Assembly: GCF_031877795.1 (NCBI RefSeq)
Contig: NC_133932.1
Location: forward strand, 40,500,180 to 40,564,179
Source: Strix aluco
Lineage: Eukaryota > Chordata > Aves > Strigiformes > Strigidae
Direction of reading: 5' to 3'
Length of the DNA stretch: 64,000 nucleotides
The position numbers and the translations under genes are program-made. Position 1 is the stretch's first letter; each line of letters opens with the position of its first letter. Positions 1 to 11,700 of this stretch are shown here, piece by piece. The notes beneath the pieces were generated by a model that was given only the letters and a program-made list of their open reading frames with translations, was not told the DNA's origin and did not search any database.

Positions 1-2411
1 CATCAGACATCACACAGGGCTGAAGTGTCGAAAGAAGAGAGGCCGTTTCAGTATTTGGAGCTTTGGGAAAAGCTGGTTTCAAAACTCCATTCATGACGGA
101 CGGACGGAAAAGGGTGTGTTTGCATCAGTCCAGAGAGAGCTGATCTGCAGGAGGAGGTGCAAGAAAGCCATATCTTATGTAGCTGATCTGGAGTTCTTAA
201 GCTGTTGGAAACTGCAAGCTAGTCCTGTGTGAGCCCGAGTGATAAGAAAGGGTATTCTGCTGTGTGCTGCATACAAGTACTTGCAGCGACCAAAGAGCTG
301 CAGCGGGTGTTCCCCGCTCGGACTCAGCAAGTTGGTTCAGCATCTCTCTGCCAGCTGTGAATAAAAATGCAGTGGAGTAATTCAATGCTCCTGTCCGCTG
401 CCCGTCTGTGTTTTTGTTTTAGAAATTATTTTCTCTTTCCTTCCTGACCTTGACAGGTTTATGAGGTATGCAGCTGTATGCCAACAGCAGGCCAATACTT
501 TTCTGGAGTTTAGTTGCATTTTTGAAAGGTGCAGTGCTTCGTTCCTACACACGTAAAGCAGTGCAGCTCTGCTGGCATGATCCACCTTCTTGACACACAC
601 TCGGAAGTGTCAAGGAAGTTGTGTGACAAGGGACCATTCTTTGCTTGCGTTCATCAATGTCTTTGTGTCATTTCTTTCAAATCCGTGGAGTCTGACAACA
701 TCCACGTTGGTTCGGCATCTCTCTGCCGAGAAGGAGTAGTTGTAAATAAAGCCTGGAGGGTTTTCGAGTCTGGAGCAGTCTGGCCAGCATGTCCCTCCTG
801 TCCCTCCCAGACGACAGGCGCTGCCACGCGTAAGATGCTCCCTGTAATCTGAAGTTCCCATGCCAGCTCCCCAGCTGGGGAGATGTGCTGGCTGGTGGGC
901 ACTGGCTGAGGCAGCTGGGCAGTGAGCCAGCAAGGCCTCCTGCGAGGGCCGGGATGGCTCTGAAGGCGGCACGGGGCTGCTTCGGCTTAGTGGCGCGCAA
1001 GTGCAATCTGCTGTCCGGAGCAGAAGGGCACGGCGCCTCTCTCCTCGCCTCCGCCGAGGTGGTGCTGGGGTCGCCTCGTGCTCGTCGAAGCCCAGGCGTC
1101 AGAGCTCATCGGGGAGTCCAAGCAGCAAAAGTAGATGGGCACCTACAAGGGCAGAGTCAGCAAGCGCTGGTGAAACCATGAGGGCAGGAACAGGCGTGAT
1201 TTTGTTCCCCGTTCTTTGGGAAGCCCTATGAAAAAGGGGTCGTTCCTGGCACCGGAGAGAGAAGCCTTAGTGGCAGCGACTCTGGTGTTGCTTTGGCCCC
1301 TTCTCAACACCTGCGATGCCCTCAGGGCGTGGCAAGTTGACAGAGATGTGCAGTGCCCCCTTGCCAGGCAGCAGGGCTCGGCAGGGAGCCCCCAGGGAGC
1401 TGCGATGGGGTCCTTCCCAAAACACGAGCAGCAGCAGCAGCCCTCACTGTCCCGTGCTAAAATGGCAGGCTGGCAGGCAAACAGCACTCTTTTTTTGATT
1501 TGTTATTGTGGCGGTTTTCTTTCTCTTCCGCCAGTTTTCTGAGGTGAAACATGAGCTTTTTCAGAAATGCCAGTATCTCAGTGTGTACAGCTCTTTGGAA
1601 CAACTCCTTACTGCGTCTTTGGGACTGAGGCAGCAGCAGCCAGCGCTAGGGTTGCCAGCTGGCATGGCCAGAAAAGAGGGACTTGGCCTCGTTCTGTAGG
1701 TAGCGGGTCAGGGAGCTCAAAACTGTGAGTCTCGTGCGCTTGCCAGGGTGCCTGCTCAGCCTCGCACAAACAGAGCTTCAGCAAGTGCAAAATGAAACCT
1801 GCCACCGCTGGAGCGGTCTGTTTCTCCTGACCTACACGTTCTCCCAAGGGCAGGTGCGTGCTTCCTGTCTGGGGCCATCTCTGTGCACCTCGGAAAGATC
1901 TCCTATACTCAGAGCAGTGTTCAGAGCCTTTGAAAGATGGACAACAGGGTCTGCTACACACCTGGGCTCCCCCTTCATGTTGCCTGCTCGGATGCCCTCA
2001 GTTGCCCATCCCCGACAGCTCCGTATCCACCTTCCTCCTCTTGCTGCCGGGTGGCCCATCACTCCCCTCCGCACAGCCTGCTCTTCTCTTCAGGTGGTGT
2101 GAAGAGCCCGGCAACCTTTCCATTCAATAGTACGGTTAGACAGGTAAAGCCACGATAAACATGAAACAATTCTGCTCTTCATCAAAGCTAGCTCATTTTA
2201 CCTCCTCTCCCCAGATGAGGTCTTTGGGTGTTCGCTTTCTGGGGCGACTGGAGGCACCTGCAATGGAAAGGGGGAAGGTCACAGGTGGCAAGGACCTACC
2301 TGCCCCGTTGCTACCTCAGCTCTGAAAGGCAGATCCCTTGGATGGGTTTGCGCAGCCCAACTGAGGCAGTTCTGGTGGGACCACCGCACAAAGTGCAAGG
2401 GCCAGCCTGCA
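1..2411. other. GC-rich flank, no recognised gene
   Basis: This stretch lies downstream (3') of the minus-strand RhoGAP gene and shares its high GC content. Several open frames of 60-130 codons occur on both strands, but none resembles a protein family I know, and they overlap each other as expected for GC-rich noncoding DNA. It may include the 3' untranslated region of the RhoGAP gene, but I see no convincing minus-strand AATAAA just past the stop. A duplicated motif with plus-strand AATAAA signals (331-365 and 706-750) is listed separately. A short CAG run is present near 1427-1440. Confidence 0.5.
331..750 (+). repeat. Duplicated 22-bp motif, each copy followed by AATAAA
   Basis: The 22-bp block at 331-352 recurs at 706-727 with one difference (A/G at the ninth base). 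In each case an AATAAA hexamer follows closely, at 360-365 and 745-750, and then a GGAG-containing stretch. Two spaced copies of a polyadenylation-like module could be remnants of two LTRs or a local duplication. No TG...CA boundaries could be set with confidence, so the class is left open. Confidence 0.4.
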
Positions 2412-5400
2412 TCAGCCTTCCTCTGCGCTTTTGCAGAGCCACAGGTTGGTGGATGATCTGGGTTGTCCCTGCGGCGGCAGCAGTCCCCCGTTTTGAGGGG
2501 GGAGGCTTTGGTTGTCACGCTGTTTGTGGCCCCGACATACCTCTGCTGCCGGTGCTGGCGACTCCTCAGGCGATGTGCCGGCAAGCCCAGCCACCTCCTC
2601 CCCAAAGAGCTCCTCGTGATGGTCAATGAGGAACTCCACCAGCTGAGTCACCTGCACACAGCAAACCACTGGTTTGCACCCGGGTGTGACAGCCTTTCCC
2701 ACTGCTGTGCCTGGCTTCTGCGCAGCTGTGGGGCTGCTCTTGCTGGCAGCTGCCCCAAGAGCGTTTGCTGAAGAGAGGAGGCAGCCAGGTACCACTGAAC
2801 AGCAAAGCTCAGGTGGGCCCAGAGGGCTGTAGCCGGCTGGTAAACAGAGCGTACCTTCCCCGTGGCCTGCACCAGGACGTCCAGGGGAAGGGTGTGCTCC
2901 TCAGCTGGGCTCAGGAGGTTTGGCCCCACACAGATGGCCAGGTTGCCGGCAGTCATCCTGCTGGTGGCCACGTTCCTGCTGATGGTTTGCAGGAGGGCCA
3001 GCAAGTGCTTGAGCAGGACGAGGTTGGCCTCGGGCAACTTGCTGGCCACCCTGAGGGAACAGGACCGCTATGTTAATGAACTAGACCTTGTCAACACATG
3101 TCTCCCAGGCTGATCTCACCCAAGCGCGCCCGAGGGAAGGCTCCCTGGCCACACCTGCTCTCCGGCAGAGGGCCCGCCTTCGCTGAGAGAGGGCCACCTC
3201 CCTCCTCCCTGCCTTCCCTTCTGGCAAGAGTCCCTTCGTGGAGCAACCCCCAGTGCCTGCGGGCAGCGCTCCGAGGAGAGAAGTGCTCTGCTGTGCCACT
3301 TGCCCCCAAAACCCGACGCCACGGCAGCAAGAGGTGGCTGGCAGAAAAAAGGGCTTTTTCAAGGAGGCCGTCGCTCTGCAGACCAGTGCCGGCCTGTGCC
3401 GGTGCCCGTGAAGCAGGCAGGCTGCTCGCCACACTTACTCTTTCAGTCCTGCCAGCTTCTCCTGCCTGCTGGTCTTCTGCAGGGCGCTCATCCACTCCTC
3501 GTAGAGATGTGCCTCGAGGAGCTTGGAGGGGATCTTGCGCAGGAAGTCCTGCAATGCCAAGGGATCCGGGTGAGGACTTGACCACCACCGCCAGGAGCAC
3601 AGGCAGCATCCCTGGCACTGTGGCTGACGAGCAGGCGGCTGGGTTTTGGCTCCTGCTCTTGCAGGCGCCCAGCAGCAGCGATGGAGCCGGGAGCTGCCGG
3701 GCTCCAGGTCAGCAGGGTTCACCTTCAAGAGGACGGCCAGCACGCACGCAGGCTGGCTTTCGAGCCGGACCTCCGCTCCGGTGTCGAGGGCCTCCCGGAG
3801 CTCACGCAAGGCGCGCTCGCTAGCTGCCAGCCGGAAGATCCCCTCCGTGGATGGCCCGTGCTGGTGCAGGAGAGCCAGCAGGTCCTGCGGGGGACAGAGG
3901 AGAAGAGTTGCTTGGCTGGAGACAGGCCCTGGGGCAGGTGAAGGTTTCTCAGGGCCAGGAGCGAGTGGGGATGGCTCCGCAGCTCTCCCTGGGGCGGGAT
4001 GGAGGGGTGGCTGGAGGCTGGGGACGTGGGGAGGAGCCGGCTTTGTCCCTGAGTGCCAGCCGGGGTCCCTCTGCTTGGGATGCCCAGCTCTCCAGAGGAG
4101 CCAGCGGGGTGGGGCCCCCCTGGCCAGGCTTGCTTACCTGGATGGGCTGGGGCAGTGTGCCATCCTGGCTGCAGAGGGCTGCCAGGGGCCGGCCAAAGAG
4201 AGCCCCGCTGCCGGCAGAGCCCGACGGCCCAGGCGCCTCTGCAGCGGCCGAGGTCCCTCGCCGTGCAAAGGGCCAGGGCAGCCCCCTCCTCCTGCTGCGG
4301 CTCCCACCCGCTGTCAAGGGAAAGCAAGCAAAAACCCCTGCATGAGAGCCAGCAGATGAGTGCTCCCAGACCCTCTCAGCGCTGTCCCCCCACCGCCGAG
4401 CGCAAGGGAGAGGCATCGTTTGGTAACGAGGGGTCCTGGGGGCTCAGCTGTCTCCTGCACAGAGCGATAGGGATGGACGTGCCCCGAGGGAAGGGCAGCA
4501 GCCCCCCTGCAGCGCGAGTGCCCGCCTGCCAGAGGAGGAGAGAAAGGCCGTCCTGCCCCCCTCTTCTCCAGACTCACCAGCCGAGGAGCCACGTCCACCT
4601 TTGCTGCCAGCAGGGACGGGTGGTGGCCGCTGCTCTGCACCCGCCTGCAAGAAATGCACTGTGCTCACCGAGCAGCCGAGCAGCAGAAAGGGCCCCCGGT
4701 GAGCTGCGGCGGCCCCTGGCCACGTGTGAGAGAGAGGTGGGGACGGCCAAGATTGCACCCTGAAAGATCCTGACCTTTGCCTGGCCCTCGACCAACCTCT
4801 CCAGGCTGCTGGCACGTACTGTCGCCACCTGGGCAAGGGGAAAAGAGCAGAAGGTGAGAAGCGATGTGCCTGATGCTGGGCTGGAGCAGCATGTGGGGGC
4901 AGAGCAGAGACAGGAGGGACACTCACTGCATTGCAGTGGCTGAGCTCCTTGATCAGGGGCTTGATGGAGGGCAGCTGGGTGACCCGGGCTCCCTCCACTC
5001 CTTCTGGTGTCCTGTGTATGGGAAAGGGGCAGAGAAAGAGCTGTGTGAGACCCAAGCTGCGTTTTCCCTCTCCTGCCAGCCCAGGGAGCACTTCCAAGCT
5101 GCCTCGAAGCAGCCGGGTGCCACGTGGCAGTCGAGCGGAGAGCAGCGGCAGTGGTGGGGCCAGGGCTGGGCAGGTGTTGGCTGGACACAGGCGGGCAAAG
5201 CAGCTCCGCCAGCTCTGCCTGCTCAAGAGCTGCCTGCAGCCACGGGGGCACCTCTCGCCAGCCTGGAGCATCCCCCGTGATGTGAGCACGGGCCTCCCAG
5301 GCCGAACTGCCAGGCCGGGCTTACCCTCGGAGTGCGCCGACCCAGAGCTCCTTCTGCGCCCGGGAGCTGCAGAAAGAGAAGAGAAGCAGCCTGAGTGCCC

Positions 5401-6179
5401 GCTGCTCCCCAGCCTGCAGGCAGAGGCGGGCGCTGGCACAGCCCTGCTCCGTGGGGACGGCCACAGAGGCAGGAGGAAGCCCCGTGGGGCAGGACAGAGG
5501 CGCTGCCCCGTCCTGCTGTGGGATGTGGCACCGAGACTCACCGGAAGGTCACGACGCAGGAGCCGCAGGGCCAGACGAGGACAAGGGAGCTGGTGGTCTT
5601 GCCTTCCTCCTCCTCAGGGCCATCACCGGCCGCCCCCATGCTGGTGCTCAGCACCTGCAGCTGGCCCAGGGCCAGGCAGAGCTGCGGGCGCGGGGCGCTG
5701 CCAGGTCTGCAGAGAGGAGCGGCAGGGAGTGACCTGGAGGTGGCCGAGCCCAGTGGCTCCCCTCTACCGCCCACCTGTCACGGGCATGGCCGTGGGTGCC
5801 TCCAGCACCAGGGTGCCGGGGGCCTGGGGCTGCTCCTTGGGTGTCCCTGGCCTGGTGCCGGGGCCGGGGCTTGGCAGGAAAGGCAGTGGGGTTCTGCGAG
5901 TCTTACTTGGACTTGGCGATGACCAGGGTGTCCCTGAAGAGGAGGAGGTCCCTTTCCCTCGTCACACGGCCCTGGGTCACCCGCACGCGCTGGCACAGCA
6001 GCGGCTCGGGTGACCCCGGGACAGGCCCGCAGGGCTGCACGGGGTCAGGGTCGTCCCTGCAGAGCAGACGGCGTCGGGCATGAGCAAGGCGGCTGCTGCG
6101 GGGCCCGGCTGTGCCAGCGTGTCCCCGAGCCGCGGGGGGAGCTCACCTGGAGCCACGGCAGCAGTTCAGCTGGCCCATC
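2412..6179 (-). CDS. TAGAP/ARHGAP20-like Rho GTPase-activating protein (PH + RhoGAP), 13 coding exons
   Basis: Predicted activator of GTP hydrolysis by Rho-family GTPases. Coding exons on the minus strand: 6148-6179, 5907-6056, 5542-5706, 5325-5366, 4927-5011, 4775-4828, 4578-4644, 4138-4310, 3723-3884, 3439-3548, 2855-3050, 2541-2651, 2412-2468. Splice sites are GT-AG, all phases agree, and the total is 1404 nt (467 aa) without a stop. Residues about 28-130 match the PH domain start of ARHGAP20 (VTQGRVTRERDLLLF, then QKELWVGALR). The RhoGAP domain covers about 240-433, with the arginine finger in GPSTEGIFR (R274), a lysine in LKDFLRKIP (K310) and the asparagine of NLAICVGPN (N391), so it looks catalytically competent. 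From exon 8 on it follows human TAGAP closely, but the tail after the GAP domain is only about 30 residues, far shorter than TAGAP (about 730 aa). The start is the ATG just before the exon 1 donor. Exons 6, 7 and 13 are the least certain. Confidence 0.85.
4578..4644 (-). CDS. Linker exon 7 of the RhoGAP gene, reading frame ambiguous
   Basis: The acceptor at 4645 (ttcttgcag) gives a 67-nt exon whose phases fit exons 6 and 8, reading AGAEQRPPPVPAGSKG. A second acceptor 10 nt further in gives a 57-nt exon reading SSGHHPSLLAAKVDVAPRL, which resembles TAGAP around its ECQSEGDIKEHPLLAS segment but leaves exon 8 out of phase. I chose the phase-consistent version. The exon 6 donor is also uncertain: GTCAGG after 4775, or GCAAAG after 4781. 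Both keep phase 0. Confidence 0.45.
6148..6179 (-). CDS. First coding exon of the RhoGAP gene (MGQLNCC start)
   Basis: A 32-nt exon encoding MGQLNCCRGS plus two bases, followed by a good donor (GTGAGC). It joins exon 2 in frame. The start has a glycine at position 2 and a pair of cysteines at 6-7, a layout seen in dually acylated membrane proteins. No other ATG is available in frame before the PH domain, which is why this start is preferred. Confidence 0.65.
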
Positions 6180-6471
6180 CCGCCGAGGACACCAGAAGTC
6201 TCAGGTAGCACACACTCTGGGGCTCCAATGGCCCGAGAAAGGCTGTCGAGGGGGTCTTAGCGCTCTGCAATGCTGCTCGGCGAGACCCCACTACGACTCT
6301 GTGCTGCAGGCACACTGTCGCTGCAGCACTGGGGCCGTTGCCGGGGCAGCGCCGGGTCAACACAGTGGGACATTGTGACCCCAACGGTGGTACTGGGGGG
6401 TGCTGGGGGGGGCGGGGCACTGAGGGGCTCTCCCCAGGGTGGCCGTGCCTCTCTCGTCCGGGGGAGGCCAC

Positions 6472-6700
6472 CTGGGCACAGCACTGCAGGCATGGCCTCA
6501 CCAGCGCTGAGCAGAGGGAAGGCTCACCTCCCTCCAGCTGCCAGCAAGGCTTTGCCCAGTGCCGCCCAGGGTGCCGCTTGCTGCCGCCTTTGGGCAAGGG
6601 CACCTTGCTGGCTCCTGGTGAACTTGGTCTCCAGCAGGACCCCCAGGGCCTTTTCTGCCATGTTGCTTTCCAGCAGCTTTGTCCAGGTGCTTTTGGTCAA
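6472..6700 (-). mobile_element. CR1 LINE fragment, internal part
   Basis: The stretch 'ggcctcaccagcgctgagca' followed by text on small caliber fragments such as 'ctccagcaggacccccagg' is the reverse complement of the familiar CR1 segment that also occurs near 60140-60200 in this window. It is truncated at both ends and GC-rich, so it is probably old. It lies upstream of the RhoGAP gene start. Confidence 0.65.
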
Positions 6701-6867
6701 AGAGGGGTGTCTGAAGAAGGACGTATTGTATGGCTGGACAGCTAGGATGGGCCCGTCACAAATCTTTGCTGTAGGAGAGGAAGTGGTTTTGTCTGTGGCA
6801 AAAATCCCAGATTACTGATTAGGCCTAATTCCTCATTATTATTTAGTAGTAATTAGGCCGAGTTACG

Positions 6868-6926
6868 TGCACTCCTCGGCTTGGATCAGGACGTTTGGCC
6901 ACATTCAGGTGGCCAGGTTTTCTCAT
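6868..6926 (-). pseudogene. Decayed copy of the RhoGAP exon 11 segment
   Basis: Read on either strand, this stretch aligns base by base with part of exon 11 of the RhoGAP gene (about 2894-2957): gtgcactcctcggcttggat / gtgtgctcctcagctgggct, then caggacgtttggccac / caggaggtttggcccc, then aggtggccaggtt / agatggccaggtt. A small gap is needed before the shared TCATC. The piece that would encode NLAICVGPN has lost its frame. No neighbouring exons of the second copy were recognised between it and the intact gene, where a CR1 fragment has also landed. It keeps the same orientation as the intact gene. Confidence 0.6.
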
Positions 6927-8380
6927 CAAAGTCCAAGAACCAGAAATAAATAAAGTGTTAGTGAGGCTCTTCATATGACTCTGTAGGCTCACAAATTTGA
7001 ATGAGTTCTGAGGCAACTCTTTTATTTGTTGAGATTTCTGAAAATGGTCATGTGTGTTAAAGGAAATGACCTTCAGTCAGCTCATTGGGTTAACATCAGA
7101 GTGTACCAAGGCTGCCTGGGCACATATTTCTAGCTCTTCATTTGCTTCTGTTAAATGACATTAAATATCTGAAAATGCCTGGAATATGATGGGTTTTAAG
7201 TGTTATTCAAGCAGTCATCATAATGCTGCTGTAAGATGATAAATGATGAGAGCTTGTGTCCAAAAACTCCTGCAACATGCATGTTTGAAGACAACGGGTT
7301 TTATGATGTATAAACATTTAAGTAAAAATAAGAACTGTTTTAAAAAGGACTTGTTTAAAAACACTTAGTCTATGAGTGTTGGTACTGTGTACTATGCATA
7401 AAAAATGCTTCATCTCAGTATTTTGTAATTTAGACAGGCTGCAGTATCAGCTGCTAAAAGCAGGCACACTGCTACCCTTTTCTTGAAGGCAAGACCTTAA
7501 CGGAATGAAAGTTAAATAAAACATGTGGTTCTTTACCATGAGCAGAGCACTTATCTTTTAAGTTACTCTTTTCTTTCCTGACGTGAAAATAACCATTATA
7601 GGACTGGGATGCATTCCTGACATTGTTCTTAATGCTGCTGATATAAAACAGTATAATAAGCTTTTAGGTAATCAAGACAAATTTCATTATGCACAGGAAA
7701 GCCAATACAGTTTTTCAGTGTGTCCTTCCATATTCATAGGCAGAATAATGAAAACTAAATATCAGGTTTTAAGTCTGGTAGGTCTGAAGTTTGGCTTGAT
7801 CCCTGTGCTTGTTGGCATTACGTGCGAGTTTGACAATTGCCCATGGGGGCTGGGGTGAGGCTCTGAAGCGGCATCGTTTCCCTACTGTCCTCTGGTGCAG
7901 GCTGAGACCACATCTGCAAGCTTGCGTCTTGTCGTATTATATCTGATCATATATATATGTCTACAGGTATTTCTACAGGACTGCCTTTCTTTGATATAGC
8001 TTGTTTCTTTAATAGAGGATTTTTTTTAAAAAAGCTTTTTATCAGGGGAAGAAATTAAACAGCGCCAACTTTCATCACCGGTAAATGTTTCTTGTATCCT
8101 TCTCTTCTAAAAGCACTACACTATTTCACAACATCCTAGAAAGAAAGAAGGGAAGCCGTCCCTGTGTGGTGGTTTGTTGATCCTATTAACGGGTAGTCTC
8201 AGTAGCCTCTTGGTGCTGAGCTGTGCCCCAGTGCTCGGGCTGTGCCCACCTTCTGAGTACCCCCTCTCACTTGCACAAGGAACCTGGTGCTGCTAGGCTT
8301 ATGTTCAAATAAGTCCCAAGGATTTACTTCCATGCGCGTTTTACTTTTTTTACTGCTATTATCACTAAACCAAGGGCCTG
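6927..8380. other. Intergenic, no gene seen
   Basis: This separates the start of the minus-strand RhoGAP gene from the GATD3 promoter. Base composition changes sharply near 6.82 kb from GC-rich to AT-rich. An open frame at 7583-7858 (91 codons) has no recognisable domain and no coding context. Short AT tracts occur around 7947-7960. Confidence 0.5.
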
Positions 8381-8720
8381 TAGGCCGCAGCGCGGACGGG
8401 CGCTGCCCCTCCCCGCCTCCAGGGGGCGCTGCCACGGGCGCAGCGGCCTCACAGCACGGCGCGGCCTGCCCCCAGCGGCCCGCCCGGCCCCCCGCTCCGC
8501 CGCCGGCCCCCCGCTCCGCCGCCGCCCCTTCGCTCCGCCGCCGGCTCCCTGCGGCCATGCTGGCCTCCTGCGGGCCGGCCCTGCGCACCGCGCTGCGGCG
8601 GGCAGCGCCCGGCGGCCTCGCCTCCTTCCACTGCTCCGCTCGGCGCCTCCGCGCCGCCCGCGTCGCTGTGGTGAGTAACGGCCGCGCCAGGAGAAGGCCT
8701 CGGCGGCCGCGGGCTGGGAA
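8380..8720 (+). promoter_or_regulatory. CpG island promoter of GATD3
   Basis: A dense CpG block surrounds the first GATD3 exon and ends soon after its donor. No TATA box is evident, as usual for CpG island promoters of housekeeping genes. A 19-bp GC repeat (CCGCTCCGCCGCCGG core) occurs three times with even spacing at 8486-8545, directly upstream of the ATG, in what should be the 5' untranslated region. Confidence 0.7.
8486..8545 (+). repeat. Three-copy 19-bp GC-rich tandem repeat
   Basis: The CGCTCCGCCGCCG core starts near 8493, 8512 and 8531, an exact 19-bp period. The third copy has a TT in place of CC before the core. It ends about 12 bp before the GATD3 start codon. Confidence 0.75.
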
Positions 8721-11700
8721 GGGGGGGGCAGCAGTTCCCAGGAGAAAGGGGTTTTTGTACTGCCCGGCTGTTCCTCTCCACTGTAAGGGCGGCTCTGCAG
8801 CTGGGTTGGCTCCGGCGGTGGGGCTGGAGTGGGTGGGAGGGTTTGGCGTCGGACCGCGGAGAGACTCGGCCGGTGGCTGCGGCAGCTGGGAAGCCTTGGG
8901 AGAAGCTGAAACTGAGAAGATAAAGCTGTTTAGAATTGAGTAACTTGGAGCAAGCCAGAGCAGGAGTGGGAGACGCGTAAAAACTGGCTTCTCTATAGTT
9001 GTTTCTGGCCTAGAGTTGGCTGGAGTTATAAGGAGCTGAACTTGCAATAATTTAGAGTGCAAGTGGGGGACGTATGGGCAGAGTTCAGGTGTTGCGGTTT
9101 AACCTGGCAGGCAGCGGAACACCCCACAGCTGCTGCCTCACTTCCCCCCCCCCCCCGCCCCCCCCCCGTGGGACAGGGGAGAGAATCGGGAGAAAAAAGG
9201 TAAGTAATGAATTGAGCTAAAAACAGTTTAATAGGACAGAAGAGGAAGGGAAAATAATAATTATAAAATAATTAGAATATATAAAACAAGCGATGCACAA
9301 TGCAGTTGCTCACCACTCACTGACTGATGCCCAGCCAGTTCCCAAGCAGCAGTCCCCGGCCGGCTTTCCCCCCAGTTTATATACTGGGCATGACGTCCTA
9401 TGGTATGGAATATCCCTCTGGCCAGCTGGGGTTAGCTGTCCCAGCTGTGTCCCCTCCCAACTTCTTGTGCACCCCCAGCCTGCTTACTGGCAGGGCAGGA
9501 TGAGAAGTTGAAGAGTCCTTGACTTAGTGTAAGCACTGCTCAGCAGCAGCTAAAACACCTGTGTGTTATCAACATTATTCTCATCCTAAATCCAAAACAC
9601 AGCACTGTACCAGCTACTGGGAAGAAAATTAACTCTATCCCAGCCAAAACCAGGACAACAGGAAAATTTTTTAACTGGGTTATGCCCTTCTACACAAAGG
9701 AGGTAGAGCATGTTAAAAATATAAAAGAAGATGAGATGAAGGACCTACAGGTTGCGAAAGGAAAATTTAGGCTATATATAGCATCTCAAATGGATATACA
9801 GTTTTGGAGCTCAATGACAGTCTTTGAAGCTCAGGTTTTACATAATCTTGACAGCATAAAACGTGAATAAGAAGGCATTATCTGCATGAAGAAATTTGTT
9901 TGGGGCAGAGTTGGCTCAGGAATGGGCAGAATGCTGGTCCAGATGTCTAAACGGTAACTTACCGGGAATGCTGACATTTCAGCAAATCACAGCTTTTTAA
10001 ATAGAGAGTGGAAAACAAATGTTACTGTTGACATTTGTGACATAAATTTCTGACTATGGTAAAAGACAGATTTGTCACCAAGTAGGTACTGAAATAAGAG
10101 GATAGTGTTTTAGTACTTTGGTTTCAGTGAGTTTCAAAAACATTTAAAAATGTTCTTCTGCTAACAGAAGATAACTTTAGCACAGTTGCTTCTGTGTTTA
10201 TTCAGACTGAATTAAAGATAAAATAAAAAATTGAAAGGTAGAAGGCCGTTTTTAAATATCAGAGCAGCAAAACTGTAGTTAGGGTTAACAATGGTCAGGA
10301 GAACATTCATGGATCTTACTAATTCGGTGAAGTGATGGTAGGATGTCATGTCTGTGAGAGCAGAGGACTGGGTGTTGTGATCTGAAAGGCCCTTTGAGTC
10401 CAGTGTTTCTAACTAAGACAGTTTCAGTTTTGAGTTTCTGTTCATGTGTCTGTGATTAAAAACTTTCAAGCTTCTAAGAACTGAGATAAAACCAGGAGGG
10501 AAGAGAGTAAAGTTAATAAATTGATCCTCTTTAACTGGATTTTTTTTCTTTCAAAACAAACAACCAAAGAAGAAAAACCCACAGGAGTTCATATATATAC
10601 TTTCAGGAACCAGATAATTCTTTGGATTTTTTTGGTTTTGTTTTGTTCTTATAACCACTTTTTTTTTTTCTGGGTTTTTTAAAAATGTTATTTCTCCTTT
10701 CTTCTACTTTGTGAAAGACTCTCTCCACCCACATAAGGATAGCTGATTGTGCTTTTTATTCTCCAGTGTGTATAAACAAACTGAAAGTATTTTTACCATG
10801 GTGATAAGGCAAAGTATGGCTAGCATAACTGTATCAAAAGTGATTTAGCTATTGATGTCTGAGGTGGATCCTCAGACAAAACACAGCAGCAGGTAAGATA
10901 GTTTTATCTGAAGAGCCACCTCAAAGTGCACTTCTGTCCTACTTCTGTTTGGTGTGTACCTGGATGAGAAAGTATTTCACATGGATATGGACACTTCATA
11001 AATAGACATATGACACCCATTGTGTGCACAGTAAAAACATACCTACAGATATCATGTCAGTTTATTAACTCTGAGGAAAACATGCAAAAGCCAATAAATA
11101 AATACTAGTTATTTCTGAGACCTGTCTGTGATGGATAGCTATAAATAGGAAATTCCAGTTCTGCAGTATGTCAAATGGCAACACCAGTGTTAATAGCATG
11201 ATGTTGACTGGCTTAGTAAGGAGCTTGTTGCTAAGTTGTTTTTTGGGGGAGATGGAGGGAGGTTTGTTGTTTGGATTGTTGTTTTTTTTTTTTTTAATCT
11301 TACAAGGCTTGTGAAAGATCCTGTAGGAAGTTTTATATCACCTGAAATATGTTCTTGATTTTCTTACTGCAGGTCCTGTCTGGTTGTGGTGTTTACGATG
11401 GCACAGAAGTCCATGAGGCCTCAGCGTAAGTTGCCTTAGGAAACTGTAGGCTCCAAAAAAGTCTCCTTTACGTTACAGCAGTCTGCTGAACTCAGTTTTG
11501 CACTCTCTGGCCGTCAAAATTGCCCTGAAAGACGTATGATGAAGCTTCACAGTTTTCTCACAGCATAGTTGGGAGCTCAGGCCATGTTTTTGCAGTACTT
11601 AGTGATTGTCCAAAGATGCAGCACAGTGCACGCGATGCCAGAGCAGTGAGTTTGAGAGAGACTGTCTTTCCTTCAGAAACAGAATTTCAGAGTTCCAGAA